A stretch of 64,000 bases of DNA, taken from positions 30,200-94,199 of the forward strand of contig JAGKWO010000019.1 of assembly GCA_021151835.1 (NCBI GenBank), written 5' to 3'. The translations under genes were made by a program, and so were the position numbers. A model generated the notes under the pieces. It ran no database searches. It was not told where the DNA came from and saw nothing but the letters and a program-made list of their open reading frames with translations. Positions within the stretch are counted from its first letter, which is position 1; the number at the start of each line of letters is the position of its first letter. This DNA is from Gammaproteobacteria bacterium. GTDB taxonomy: Bacteria > Pseudomonadota > Gammaproteobacteria > Pseudomonadales > Cellvibrionaceae. Below are positions 26,890 through 35,402 of the stretch, in pieces.

Positions 26890-28437
26890 ATGCGCACAAC
26901 ACAAATCACACGCCATCTCGGCGAAGCAGCACAACCAGCGACAACATTACGGGCAGCCGCGTTCCTGAAAAGTACTGTTGATGTAAACCAGCAGGAGTAT
27001 CCGGGAAATATCGAATTTTCGCCGCGCGATTATATTGCTTACTTGCTCTCGGTCGATGCTGAAATTGAACATTGTTTGATGGTGCAATATCTATACGCCG
27101 CGTATTCACTGGGCGGGCCGCAAGTTCCGGCTGAATATCGCGCCGTGGTACGCAACTGGAAAGATATTATCCTTGGCATTGCAAAAGAAGAAATGGGCCA
27201 TTTGATTTCCATCCAGAATTCCCTGCGTTTGATTGGTGCGCCTTTACATATGGAGCGTGAAGACTATCCATGGGATGTTCCTTTTTATCCATTTCCATTT
27301 GCGCTTGAACCGCTCACGCTGGATTCACTGGCCAAATATGTTTATGCAGAAGCACCGCAAGATTGGGATGGCGGTGCATTAGGTAAGGAAATTCGCGCAC
27401 GGGTTTATAAACAGGCAGGCGCAACGCCGGTGCACCATGTGGCGGAACTTTTTAATACTTTAATTCCGCTGGTGCAAAATCCGGATTATGTACCCGATGA
27501 CATATTTAATCCGAACACTTATGCAGTACAGGCAAACTGGGCGGAATGGGGCCGTGGTTATCACGGCGGACAACGAGGCAATAGCCAGGGTGCACCCGCA
27601 CAAACACCGGATGTATTAGTTGAACAGCAATCCAATCGCGATGACATGGTTACAGCATTACAAGCCATTGCCTCGCAAGGTGAAAATACCGAGGGCGCTA
27701 CCGATTCACATTTCGTCCGCTTCCTGAAAATTTATGTGGAGATGCGTGAATTAATTGAAGGAAAACATCTCGACCATGACGAATGGAAACAGACGAGACC
27801 CGAGATCGTGCCTCCGGAAAAATGGGCACAGTTAAAACCGGAAAGCCAATTAGTCAAAGCGGTAAAAAAATCCAAATGGTCACCCGCGCGCGCTGTTGCA
27901 ACCAATCCTTATGTTTCGTTAAGTGATGCGCAAGAACCGGAACTGGGCGGGACTAAAACAACCCGGATTACCAACAAAGAAGCAATTCTCTGGGCGCAAT
28001 TGCACAATATCCGTTATCGCATGTTGCTGACTTATTTGATCCACAGTTTTACCTTGCACGGCGGTTTGACGAATGATGGTGAACGCAGCCCGCGCGGCGT
28101 TATTATCAATGCCACCTTCGGTGAAATGTACAGCCTGCGCGCCATTTCCGACATTTTAATGCAGTTGCCGGTATCGGCGGATGAAAAAGAAAAAGTCTAT
28201 GCCGGCCCACCCTTTCAAATGCCTTATACGTTGAGCAGTCCTTTCGGGGAAACCAATCGCTGGCGCGGGCATCTGGATTTATTAACGGCGGCAGACAAAA
28301 TAATCCAGGCATTACTTTCCGCTGGCATGCCAACAACCCATCACTCCTATTTATATTCGCTGCGGGAATCTGACAACAATTTAAGATTGATCATCCAACG
28401 CATCCTGTCAGCCAATATTGATACTGCTTTATTGTAG
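26890..28437 (+). CDS. Ferritin-like diiron protein (VioB-type ferritin-like domain)
   Basis: About 515 residues. An early four-helix ferritin-like domain carries paired carboxylate/histidine motifs: VDAEIEHCLMVQYLYAAYSL (Glu58, Glu60, His61) and AKEEMGHLISIQNSLRL (Glu100, Glu101, His104). A later helix (NKEAILWAQLHNIRYRML, from ~363) may complete the bundle. The family includes the ferritin-like domain of the iminophenyl-pyruvate dimer synthase VioB, but no VioB N-terminal domain is present here. A diiron or haem-dependent oxidation is possible. Its location between a cytochrome and a LodA_N-like gene, nine bases from the latter, ties it to the same system. No signal peptide. Confidence 0.8.
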   Translation: MRTTQITRHLGEAAQPATTLRAAAFLKSTVDVNQQEYPGNIEFSPRDYIAYLLSVDAEIEHCLMVQYLYAAYSLGGPQVPAEYRAVVRNWKDIILGIAKEEMGHLISIQNSLRLIGAPLHMEREDYPWDVPFYPFPFALEPLTLDSLAKYVYAEAPQDWDGGALGKEIRARVYKQAGATPVHHVAELFNTLIPLVQNPDYVPDDIFNPNTYAVQANWAEWGRGYHGGQRGNSQGAPAQTPDVLVEQQSNRDDMVTALQAIASQGENTEGATDSHFVRFLKIYVEMRELIEGKHLDHDEWKQTRPEIVPPEKWAQLKPESQLVKAVKKSKWSPARAVATNPYVSLSDAQEPELGGTKTTRITNKEAILWAQLHNIRYRMLLTYLIHSFTLHGGLTNDGERSPRGVIINATFGEMYSLRAISDILMQLPVSADEKEKVYAGPPFQMPYTLSSPFGETNRWRGHLDLLTAADKIIQALLSAGMPTTHHSYLYSLRESDNNLRLIIQRILSANIDTALL

Positions 28438-28446
28438 GAGAAAAAA

Positions 28447-29853
28447 ATGTCTATTCTGGAATTGAGAATATTACCGCCCTTGGCAATTTCACGGCTGGGT
28501 GCAGCCAGCGAACCACTGGAAGCATTTGAGTTACACACCGATCCCAAAAAGCCGCTGGATTATCGCCAGATAGTTCCCTGCCCCAGTTTTAAGGTGGATA
28601 AAAAAACCGGTGAGATTACAAGCGTATACACGCCGGAAAAAATCCGCTTCAAAGATGACAATAAAAAAATCCGCCCGGTTGCACCGTTTCTCGAAGTGTT
28701 CGTGCGCACCAGCGATGCACCGGATGCACTACAACCATTAACACTTGATGTGCTCAACAAGGAAAAGCTTGCCCTGAAAGACCTGCATTGGGAAATCGAC
28801 CTCGGCAATATTAAAATTTTTCGCCGAACCGGTAATCCAAACGATAAAATCCTCGCGCATTTAACAGTGACCGATCACGCTCATCATCCGATGATTGGCA
28901 AATGCGCCAATTTTTTACCTAAGAAAACCTTGCCGCTGGGCCACGTACAATTTATTAAACCTACCAGCGCTTTTCCCGAGATCCGTCTACGTTACACACC
29001 GGCTAGCGGTTTGGTCTACGGCACGCGTAAACAACGGAATTTTGTAGATGCTAACGGTAAGGTGCAATTACAAGCCGACCCGATCATTGATGCGGATGAT
29101 TTGATTCTCTACGACGAAAAAAAAGGCGATTGGCTCGGCTATTCCGAAGGCGTAGCGCCAACCTTAACCAACCCCGCCAGTATTTACGCCGGTTATATTG
29201 ACCCCGCAACACAAAATCAGACCAGTTGGGGTTATCTTGATGACGAGTGCGATGGTACCGTCAAAATTTTTCTCAAACTGAAAAATGGAAAACAATTATC
29301 GGCCCAAAGTTATATCGGTGCGGGACCGCCGGCGTTTGCGCCCGATACTTTACCCATCCGGGTTATTTCAGATGAGATGGAGCAGTTGCTATACGGACCG
29401 GATGTTGACGATGAAGATGTATCGCTTGACGATGCAACAGAGTTGGTACTGCGCGCATTGGAAACAGTGCGGTTAATGAATACGGCGGTTATGAATGGCA
29501 ACCCGGTTAATGGCCGCTTGAATACCGCAAGTACAATGGTGCGGCAAAACACCAATGATTTTGAACGTTATTACGAACCCATCGCCGCCAGTTCACTGGT
29601 TGATAACCTCGCGTTGCGCGCATTGCACGAGCGTGTATTCAGCACGCTTGCTGCCGGCGGCGCGCCCTGGTTTGCCCAGGCACTAAGGCAACCGGAAGAA
29701 ATTGGTGACCTCTCTTCCGCTGCGCTGCGCAAAATGCCGGCATTAATGCGTGGCGCAGATGGCCGCAGCCTTACGCTGACCAGACGCCATATCAATATGG
29801 TTATCAAAGCAGCAGAGCAAGTGATGTTCGCTGGTTCAAAAGAAGGAAAATAA
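28447..29853 (+). CDS. LodA/GoxA N-terminal-domain-like protein (putative split CTQ enzyme, subunit 1)
   Basis: 468 residues. The opening LRILPPLAISRLG, then IRFKDDNKKIRPVAPFLEVF, recalls the N-terminal domain of LodA/GoxA-type amino-acid oxidases (I.P.IG.ARVG then FRD..G.I.RQA..F.VY). The rest is beta-rich with a C-terminal helical part (ALRKMPALMRGADGRSL). It lacks the C-terminal motif that supplies the cysteine and tryptophan of CTQ; that motif is in the next gene, which begins two bases after this stop. AGGAG precedes the ATG. The relationship rests on remembered family patterns, not on an alignment, so treat it as a hypothesis. No signal peptide is seen. Confidence 0.6.
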   Translation: MSILELRILPPLAISRLGAASEPLEAFELHTDPKKPLDYRQIVPCPSFKVDKKTGEITSVYTPEKIRFKDDNKKIRPVAPFLEVFVRTSDAPDALQPLTLDVLNKEKLALKDLHWEIDLGNIKIFRRTGNPNDKILAHLTVTDHAHHPMIGKCANFLPKKTLPLGHVQFIKPTSAFPEIRLRYTPASGLVYGTRKQRNFVDANGKVQLQADPIIDADDLILYDEKKGDWLGYSEGVAPTLTNPASIYAGYIDPATQNQTSWGYLDDECDGTVKIFLKLKNGKQLSAQSYIGAGPPAFAPDTLPIRVISDEMEQLLYGPDVDDEDVSLDDATELVLRALETVRLMNTAVMNGNPVNGRLNTASTMVRQNTNDFERYYEPIAASSLVDNLALRALHERVFSTLAAGGAPWFAQALRQPEEIGDLSSAALRKMPALMRGADGRSLTLTRRHINMVIKAAEQVMFAGSKEGK

Positions 29854-29854
29854 A

Positions 29855-30766
29855 ATGCCCGCCAAAAAAACTACCTCCGCCGCCAATAAACCTGCAGCAA
29901 AAAAATCTGCCGGAACCAAGCCCGAAAACAAGAACCCGGAAATCAATAACGCCAGTGTCCCCAGGTTGAGTGCAAACAACCTGACGGCACAAATCCATCA
30001 TCGCGGCGCCGGGAATCCTGCATCGGTTTTGCCACGTAGCGCCATCTCGAATTGTTTTCCGGGATTGGAATTTGATTTCCGCAATTTATGGCGGCGTGCG
30101 TTTGAAGGAATTGTACTGGTTGAAAATAATAACTACGTAATTGAAGCGGACCCGGAATACCAGCATCTGGTTTCACGCCGGTTATTGCGCTTTGCGGGTC
30201 TCACCGTTGGTACCATGGTAGGGACAACAGGGCCAGTATTTCCTGATGGTGATAGTGTCCCGCTGGCAACCACCGCAAACCCCAATTCAGTATCATTTAT
30301 GGAGTGGTCAAATTCCATTGCGCGCATTCTGCATTTACAAGGCCAGGCAGTGGAATGTGAATTTTCGGATGTGGGTGCCACCACAGAAATATTGGCTGAC
30401 AACGATAAAAAAATTCTGAAAGTAACGCTGAAATTGCGCACTTTCTTTGACGAAAACACCGCATCATTTAACCCGGAATTACTACAACCGGGAGAATTAA
30501 CGCAAGGTTTGTGCGCCCCCTGGCAAAACGATTACCGCGAATGCGCTTGTTATTATTGGGCCGCGTCGCGCCCTGATTATGTAAACGTTGAACCGGGAGT
30601 TGATGGCGTATCGCAAGGCGATATGTGGTTTTCCAAAAAGCGCACCGGCACTTACATTCCCGATAATCGCACCGATTCCCGGCTTTTTTCCTACGATGAT
30701 TTATTCAAATCATGGCAAGAAAATTTGCGGTTCATCATTCGTGGAAAAGACGCCGATGAATCCTGA
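29855..30766 (+). CDS. LodA C-terminal-like protein with CAPWQ motif (putative CTQ subunit 2)
   Basis: 303 residues. The first ~30 residues are Lys/Ala/Pro-rich and probably disordered. The C-terminal part contains Cys220, Trp223, Cys230, Cys232 and Trp235 in the order C-A-P-W-Q-N-D-Y-R-E-C-A-C-Y-Y-W followed by AASRPDYV. This matches the 'PWQ.D...C...W...R..V' pattern I associate with the cofactor region of LodA-type quinoproteins, where a Cys and a Trp are cross-linked into CTQ. The start is the A of ATG one base after the previous stop codon. It overlaps the radical SAM gene by 11 bp, so stoichiometric translation is likely. The modified residues cannot be assigned by eye. Confidence 0.6.
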   Translation: MPAKKTTSAANKPAAKKSAGTKPENKNPEINNASVPRLSANNLTAQIHHRGAGNPASVLPRSAISNCFPGLEFDFRNLWRRAFEGIVLVENNNYVIEADPEYQHLVSRRLLRFAGLTVGTMVGTTGPVFPDGDSVPLATTANPNSVSFMEWSNSIARILHLQGQAVECEFSDVGATTEILADNDKKILKVTLKLRTFFDENTASFNPELLQPGELTQGLCAPWQNDYRECACYYWAASRPDYVNVEPGVDGVSQGDMWFSKKRTGTYIPDNRTDSRLFSYDDLFKSWQENLRFIIRGKDADES

Positions 30767-32171
30767 ATTAATTACCAATCCGCGCGTGGCGTTACAGGAA
30801 TCGGTGAACCAGCTCGCCATTCCATTAACGCAGCATATCGTTGCGGGATCACGCCCATTGCACCGCGATATCCATCTGGTTGAAGATAATGAAGGTGCGC
30901 AACTCTTACTGGTGAATGGCAGCAGGTTATATAACTTGCCGCCGGAGTTGAACCTGGAATTACGCAGGGCATTGCGTACCGACGATGACAAATCCGTTGA
31001 GAAACTCATTAATAGCTGGGGATTACAGGCACAACCTTTTATTGATGACGAACCGCTGCATTCTCCACCGATGCATGCCCTGTCCCTCGCTATCGCACAA
31101 AAATGCAACCTGGGTTGCACTTATTGTTATGCACAGCAAGGTGCGTTTGGTGGCAAGGCAAAAAGCATGGAATTGCAAAAGGCCATTCAAGCGATTGATC
31201 TGCTATTTAAACAGGCAGCGCCCGGAGCAAAAGTAAATGTGGCGTTTATGGGTGGCGAACCCTTATCCAATCGCAGCGTCTTGCGTGAAGCAACAGCCTA
31301 CGCAACACAACAAGCTATTAAGCACGATTTGATTTGCCAATTTTCAATCACAACCAACGGCACCTTATTAACGCCGGCAGACGCTGATTTTTTTGAAGAA
31401 CACGGTTTTTCGGTAACGGTCAGCCTTGATGGCGATGCGGAACAACATGATTTACTACGGCCATTCAAAGGCGGAAAAGGCTCTTTTGAACGCATCATTG
31501 AGCGCGTTGAACCCTTATTAAAATTGCAACAGAAAATGCAGGTTTCAACACGTGTAACAGTAACACCGTTCAATATGAATTTACCGGAAACCCTCGATCT
31601 GTTTATCAATATGGGTTTTCACAGCGTCGGCTTTTCCCCGCTTTTGCGTTCATCCAATGGCCAGGCCGAAATGTCTGCCGATGACATGGCGCACATGCTG
31701 GAATCCATGATTGCTTGCGGGCTTTTGTTTGAACAACATGTTATCAATGGTTATCGCTATCCCTTTATGAATATGCAAAATGCCTTGCGTGAACTGCAAC
31801 GCGGTACTCATCGCCCCTACCCTTGCGGTGCCGGTGCCGGTTATTTTGGTGTCTCTGCGGACGGTGAATTATCCGCATGCCATCGTTTTGTAGGTGATGA
31901 GCAAGGAGCGATGGGAACACTGGAACAGGGTGTGGATCGTGAAAAACAAAATCGCTGGCTCAGCGAACGCCACGTACATAACCAACAACCGTGCAGCACC
32001 TGTTGGGCACGTTATTTATGTGGCGGTGGTTGTCACCATGAAGTGCTGGCACGCAACCGCAGCGCATGTGATTTTATTCGCGGCTGGTTGCACTACACCA
32101 TCAGTGCGCACCAACGCTTAAGCCGGCTGGCGCCACACTGGTATGCAGGACAACCGCCAGTCACGCAGTGA
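30756..32171 (+). CDS. QhpD-like radical SAM/SPASM peptide-modifying enzyme
   Basis: 471 residues. The radical SAM triad is KCNLGCTYCYAQQG (Cys117, 121, 124), followed by AFMGGEPLSNR and FSITTNGTLLT. The C-terminal SPASM domain is complete: Cys357, Cys375, then C-x2-C-x5-C-x3-C at 413, 416, 422 and 426, and Cys438. Wording around the triad (AQQGAFGGKAKSMEL, FKGGKGSFERIIERV) resembles QhpD, which installs thioether cross-links in the small subunit of quinohemoprotein amine dehydrogenase. It needs two auxiliary 4Fe-4S clusters. Residues ~1-110 form an N-terminal peptide-recognition-like region. It overlaps the preceding CTQ-like gene, the obvious candidate substrate. Start at 30756. Confidence 0.85.
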   Translation: MNPELITNPRVALQESVNQLAIPLTQHIVAGSRPLHRDIHLVEDNEGAQLLLVNGSRLYNLPPELNLELRRALRTDDDKSVEKLINSWGLQAQPFIDDEPLHSPPMHALSLAIAQKCNLGCTYCYAQQGAFGGKAKSMELQKAIQAIDLLFKQAAPGAKVNVAFMGGEPLSNRSVLREATAYATQQAIKHDLICQFSITTNGTLLTPADADFFEEHGFSVTVSLDGDAEQHDLLRPFKGGKGSFERIIERVEPLLKLQQKMQVSTRVTVTPFNMNLPETLDLFINMGFHSVGFSPLLRSSNGQAEMSADDMAHMLESMIACGLLFEQHVINGYRYPFMNMQNALRELQRGTHRPYPCGAGAGYFGVSADGELSACHRFVGDEQGAMGTLEQGVDREKQNRWLSERHVHNQQPCSTCWARYLCGGGCHHEVLARNRSACDFIRGWLHYTISAHQRLSRLAPHWYAGQPPVTQ

Positions 32172-33672
32172 GATAGACATTTTGAAAAGCCAAGATGCCG
32201 TTGTTGATGTTGTTATTATTGGCGCAGGCCCTGCCGGATTAACGGCGGCGTTGCGCTTGCGCCAATTGGGATATCGAATCCGCTTGATTGAATCAAGTGC
32301 ACAGTGGCCGCGTTTTAATATCGGTGAAGCATTAACACCGGGTATTAAAAATATTATCGAGATGCTTGGCGCAACCGACGCATTAGCTAACGTTAACTAC
32401 CTGACTAATATTCCCACGTGTTTGCGCTGGCAAGAGCAGGAACCGCAATGGCTAAAGGCTTCCGGCTCGGCAATCGTAAATCGCGCACAATTTGATGCGG
32501 CGTTGTTAGTTCACGCGCAACAACAAGGGATTGATATTGCGCGGCCAGCATCGGTGCAATCGATAACAGGCGCAGCCGACGATTGGACAATCACGTTGTT
32601 AAATAATGGTATTTCACAAACGGTAAAAGCACGTTTTATTGTGGACGCAAGCGGGCGCAATGGCCACCGGCAATTTCCCTGCGCAGAGCGTTTATCGGCA
32701 CTGTGGATTGAAATCCGCAATGAAAATATTGCCGCCGGGATTCACAATACAACGCGGGTTGAGGCGCTCGAACACGGCTGGTTGTGGGGCTCTGCACTGC
32801 CGGATAATCGCTACCGCATTATGTGGGTTGGCGATCCACGCAGCCCGCGAAAACACAATCCAAAGCAACCGCAACAATGGCTTGCCACGCAATGTGCCAG
32901 CAGCCATTTATTTAATTCATTGGCGAGTGTCACACCAACACAACCACTAAAAGGTTGCGCTGCAACACCGGGCTTCGCGTTTGATAGTTGGCAAGACGGG
33001 CGCATAAAAATTGGCGATGCCGCATTCAGCCTGGACCCTGTTTCTTCATCAGGCGTCGAAAAAGCCATGCGTTTTTCATTAATCGCGGCGGTGGCAATAC
33101 ATACACAATTGAGTGGAGACAGTGTGAATCATAAAACGCTGGCGCAGGATTTTTTTCAACACCGGTTAATAGAAACCTGTGCACGGCATAGTTACTGGAC
33201 ACGGTCCTATTATGCGCAGGCCTGGTGCCAGGAGAAAGCATTTTGGCAATTGCGCTCACAACCCTGGCAACCGGTCATTGGCAATCCGGGAGATGATGAA
33301 AACACACAAACATTATTGGCGGCGCTTGCTCAAGAACTTGCACAGTTAAACCATTACCATCCCGTGCCATTGAAATCACTCGCCCAATTTGATGTAACCC
33401 GATTGCTATCGTTTGACAGCAACACAACATGGGTAACCACACACTGCGTAATTGATAACCTGGTAACAAACCAAACCGCCTTGTATCACCCATCGGTTGA
33501 ACGACCACTCGCCTATCTAGAGGGCGAAGCATTGCTGCCGCATTTAAATATCCTTCAAAAACCACAAACACTCTCATCATTATTGAATAATCTGGCATGT
33601 CGTATGCCATTGGAAAAAGCACAAAAAATAATAGCCTGGCTTTGGCAGCGCGGAATTATCGCCAGCGTATAA
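32143..33672 (+). CDS. LodB/QhpG-like FAD-dependent monooxygenase
   Basis: About 509 residues. VVIIGAGPAGLTAALRLRQL binds FAD, and PRFNIGEALTPGIKNIIEML plus KIGDAAFSLDPVSSSGVEKA are the tryptophan-halogenase-like flavoprotein signatures shared by LodB and QhpG. Those enzymes hydroxylate the tryptophan that becomes CTQ. The gene overlaps the radical SAM gene by 29 bp; a TTG at 32182 with GTGAG upstream could be the real start. It closes the six-gene cluster and no terminator is evident. I infer cofactor maturation of the LodA-like pair encoded two genes upstream. Confidence 0.82.
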   Translation: MQDNRQSRSEIDILKSQDAVVDVVIIGAGPAGLTAALRLRQLGYRIRLIESSAQWPRFNIGEALTPGIKNIIEMLGATDALANVNYLTNIPTCLRWQEQEPQWLKASGSAIVNRAQFDAALLVHAQQQGIDIARPASVQSITGAADDWTITLLNNGISQTVKARFIVDASGRNGHRQFPCAERLSALWIEIRNENIAAGIHNTTRVEALEHGWLWGSALPDNRYRIMWVGDPRSPRKHNPKQPQQWLATQCASSHLFNSLASVTPTQPLKGCAATPGFAFDSWQDGRIKIGDAAFSLDPVSSSGVEKAMRFSLIAAVAIHTQLSGDSVNHKTLAQDFFQHRLIETCARHSYWTRSYYAQAWCQEKAFWQLRSQPWQPVIGNPGDDENTQTLLAALAQELAQLNHYHPVPLKSLAQFDVTRLLSFDSNTTWVTTHCVIDNLVTNQTALYHPSVERPLAYLEGEALLPHLNILQKPQTLSSLLNNLACRMPLEKAQKIIAWLWQRGIIASV

Positions 33673-33976
33673 ATAGCAGGCCGCAATCACACCGTTTCAA
33701 AAACAAATGTCAGCGAACACGCGACCGCGCTAAACACGTATGTCGGGTTGGTTGTTGCGGCCTAAGCGCGTGAACAGGTCATCGATTGTTTTAGAAACAA
33801 CATCCAAATGCGTTTTTCGATTCACTGTGGTTTATCCATGTTGGATTTTATGCACACTGCATCCCTTCAACACCGCATCGATCAAGGCCGCTGGACAAAA
33901 GTGCATATGGCACAAGAGTTGCCCGTGGAGTAACTCCGCATGCACTTTACCGCCGCTCACAAGGAGCATTTTCTCC
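33673..33976. other. Intergenic region without a gene
   Basis: 304 bp between the flavoprotein and the amidase. An open extension of the amidase frame covers it but has no protein-like character. Nothing else recognised apart from the amidase ribosome site at ~33961. Confidence 0.5.
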
Positions 33977-35365
33977 ATGGCAAGATCGACCTTATCTGTT
34001 CCCCCGGACCTCACCCACGCTGATGCCCACGAGTTATCCGCGCTCTACAAAGCCAAATCGCTGTCACCGGTAGAAGTGACCCGCGCCGTATTGGCCCGCG
34101 CCGAAAAGCTGCAACCGCAATTCAATGCCTACCGCCACCTGGATGCGGAATCTGCCCTCGCCTCCGCCAAAGCTGCCGAGTTGCGCTGGCAAAAAGGCAA
34201 ACCCCTTAGCGCCGTGGACGGTGTTCCGGTGGGATTTAAAGATTTGCTGCACGTGCGCGGCTGGCCAACCCGCAAAGGCAGTTTGGCCACGGCAAGCAAC
34301 TGCCAGGAAGAGGATTCGCCTGTTGCCGCGCGTTTACGCGAGGGTGGCGCGGTGTTATTGGGGAAAACCCAAACCGCAGAATTTGGCTGGCGCGGATTAA
34401 CGGAATCGCAATTGGCTGGCGTTACGCCCAATGCGTGGAATGCCAATTATGCCAGCAGTGGCAGTTCGGGCGGCGCAGCAGTCGCGGCGGCACTCGGCCT
34501 TGGCCCACTGCAAATCGGTACCGATGGAGGTGGCTCCATCCGCGCGCCGGCGGCGGTGAATGGTGTATTCGGATTCAAACCGAGTTATGGCCGTGTTGCC
34601 GGTTATCCCGCTGCATTGAATGGCAATCTTTTCCATATCGGCCCGCTTACCCGCTCGGTGCGCGACGCGGCGTTAGTGTTGAACATTATCGCCGCGCCGG
34701 ATATCCGCGACTGGACCAGCCTGCCGCGTGAAACCCGCGACTGGACTCAGGGCCTGGATGATCCCAAGTTAAACCTGCGCGGCGTGCGCATCGCATTTAG
34801 CCCCACACTCTACGGTATCCAGGTGCATCCGGAGATCGCGCAAGCAGTGGCGAATGCAGTGCGCGTATTTACCGAACAAGGGGCGACCGTAGTCGACGTT
34901 GATCGCGTTATTGAAGACCCGGCACCGATCCTGGCTGCCCTGGCTGCTGAACGCGCCGCGCGATTGGTGCGGGAAATTGGCCCGAAAGGTTTGGAGCTGG
35001 TCGATGCATCCATTCGCGCGTCGGTAGAAACTGCACAGGGAGTTTCCATCGCCAATCTGGTAGAAGCGCAGGAGCGCCGTGCGGCCTTGGCGGTACAGCT
35101 ACGCAAGTTCCACCAGCAATACGATTTGCTGGTAACGCCGGTGCAATCCCAACCGGTAAGTAAACGCGGCACCGCACCGCAAGCACCGTTTTTAAGTGCG
35201 TTTAACCTGACCCAACAACCGGCAGCCTCAGTTCCAATCGGCTTTGATAGCAACGGCTTACCCATCGGTCTGCAAATCGTTGGCCCACCATTGGGTGATG
35301 CAGCGGTAATACGCGCGGCGCGGGCATTCGAAATAATCAAACCCTTCCCACGTATCACCAGCTAG
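33977..35365 (+). CDS. Amidase (amidase-signature family)
   Basis: About 462 residues. The Ser-cisSer-Lys triad fits Lys88 (GFKDLLHV), Ser163 (GSSGG) and Ser187 (GGGSIRAPA). Conserved blocks include LDAVDGVPVGFK-like AVDGVPVGFKD, LGKTQTAEF and FGFKPSYGRV. The family hydrolyses amide bonds in aliphatic and aromatic amides, aspartyl/glutamyl-tRNA or nylon-type substrates; this copy has no GatA context, so it is probably catabolic. There is no signal peptide. AAGGAG lies ten bases upstream of the ATG. It is convergent with the secreted esterase. Confidence 0.87.
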   Translation: MARSTLSVPPDLTHADAHELSALYKAKSLSPVEVTRAVLARAEKLQPQFNAYRHLDAESALASAKAAELRWQKGKPLSAVDGVPVGFKDLLHVRGWPTRKGSLATASNCQEEDSPVAARLREGGAVLLGKTQTAEFGWRGLTESQLAGVTPNAWNANYASSGSSGGAAVAAALGLGPLQIGTDGGGSIRAPAAVNGVFGFKPSYGRVAGYPAALNGNLFHIGPLTRSVRDAALVLNIIAAPDIRDWTSLPRETRDWTQGLDDPKLNLRGVRIAFSPTLYGIQVHPEIAQAVANAVRVFTEQGATVVDVDRVIEDPAPILAALAAERAARLVREIGPKGLELVDASIRASVETAQGVSIANLVEAQERRAALAVQLRKFHQQYDLLVTPVQSQPVSKRGTAPQAPFLSAFNLTQQPAASVPIGFDSNGLPIGLQIVGPPLGDAAVIRAARAFEIIKPFPRITS

Positions 35366-35374
35366 GCACTTGCC

Positions 35375-35402
35375 AGCCGCCTCCTGACGCTCAGGGGCGG
35401 TT
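35375..35402. terminator. Convergent terminator between amidase and esterase
   Basis: AGCCGCC...GGGCGGTT with an imperfect TCCTGA/TCAGG inner stem lies between the two stop codons and reads into TTACTTTCTTTT on the plus strand. Confidence 0.55.

Noticed and set aside
26890..28437. Violacein/staurosporine-type VioB biosynthesis gene
   Set aside because: Only the ferritin-like domain resembles VioB; no VioA, VioE or indole-pathway genes are present.
33740..33976. 80-residue N-terminal extension of the amidase
   Set aside because: The conserved amidase begins at 33977 with AAGGAG upstream; the extension is unlike protein.
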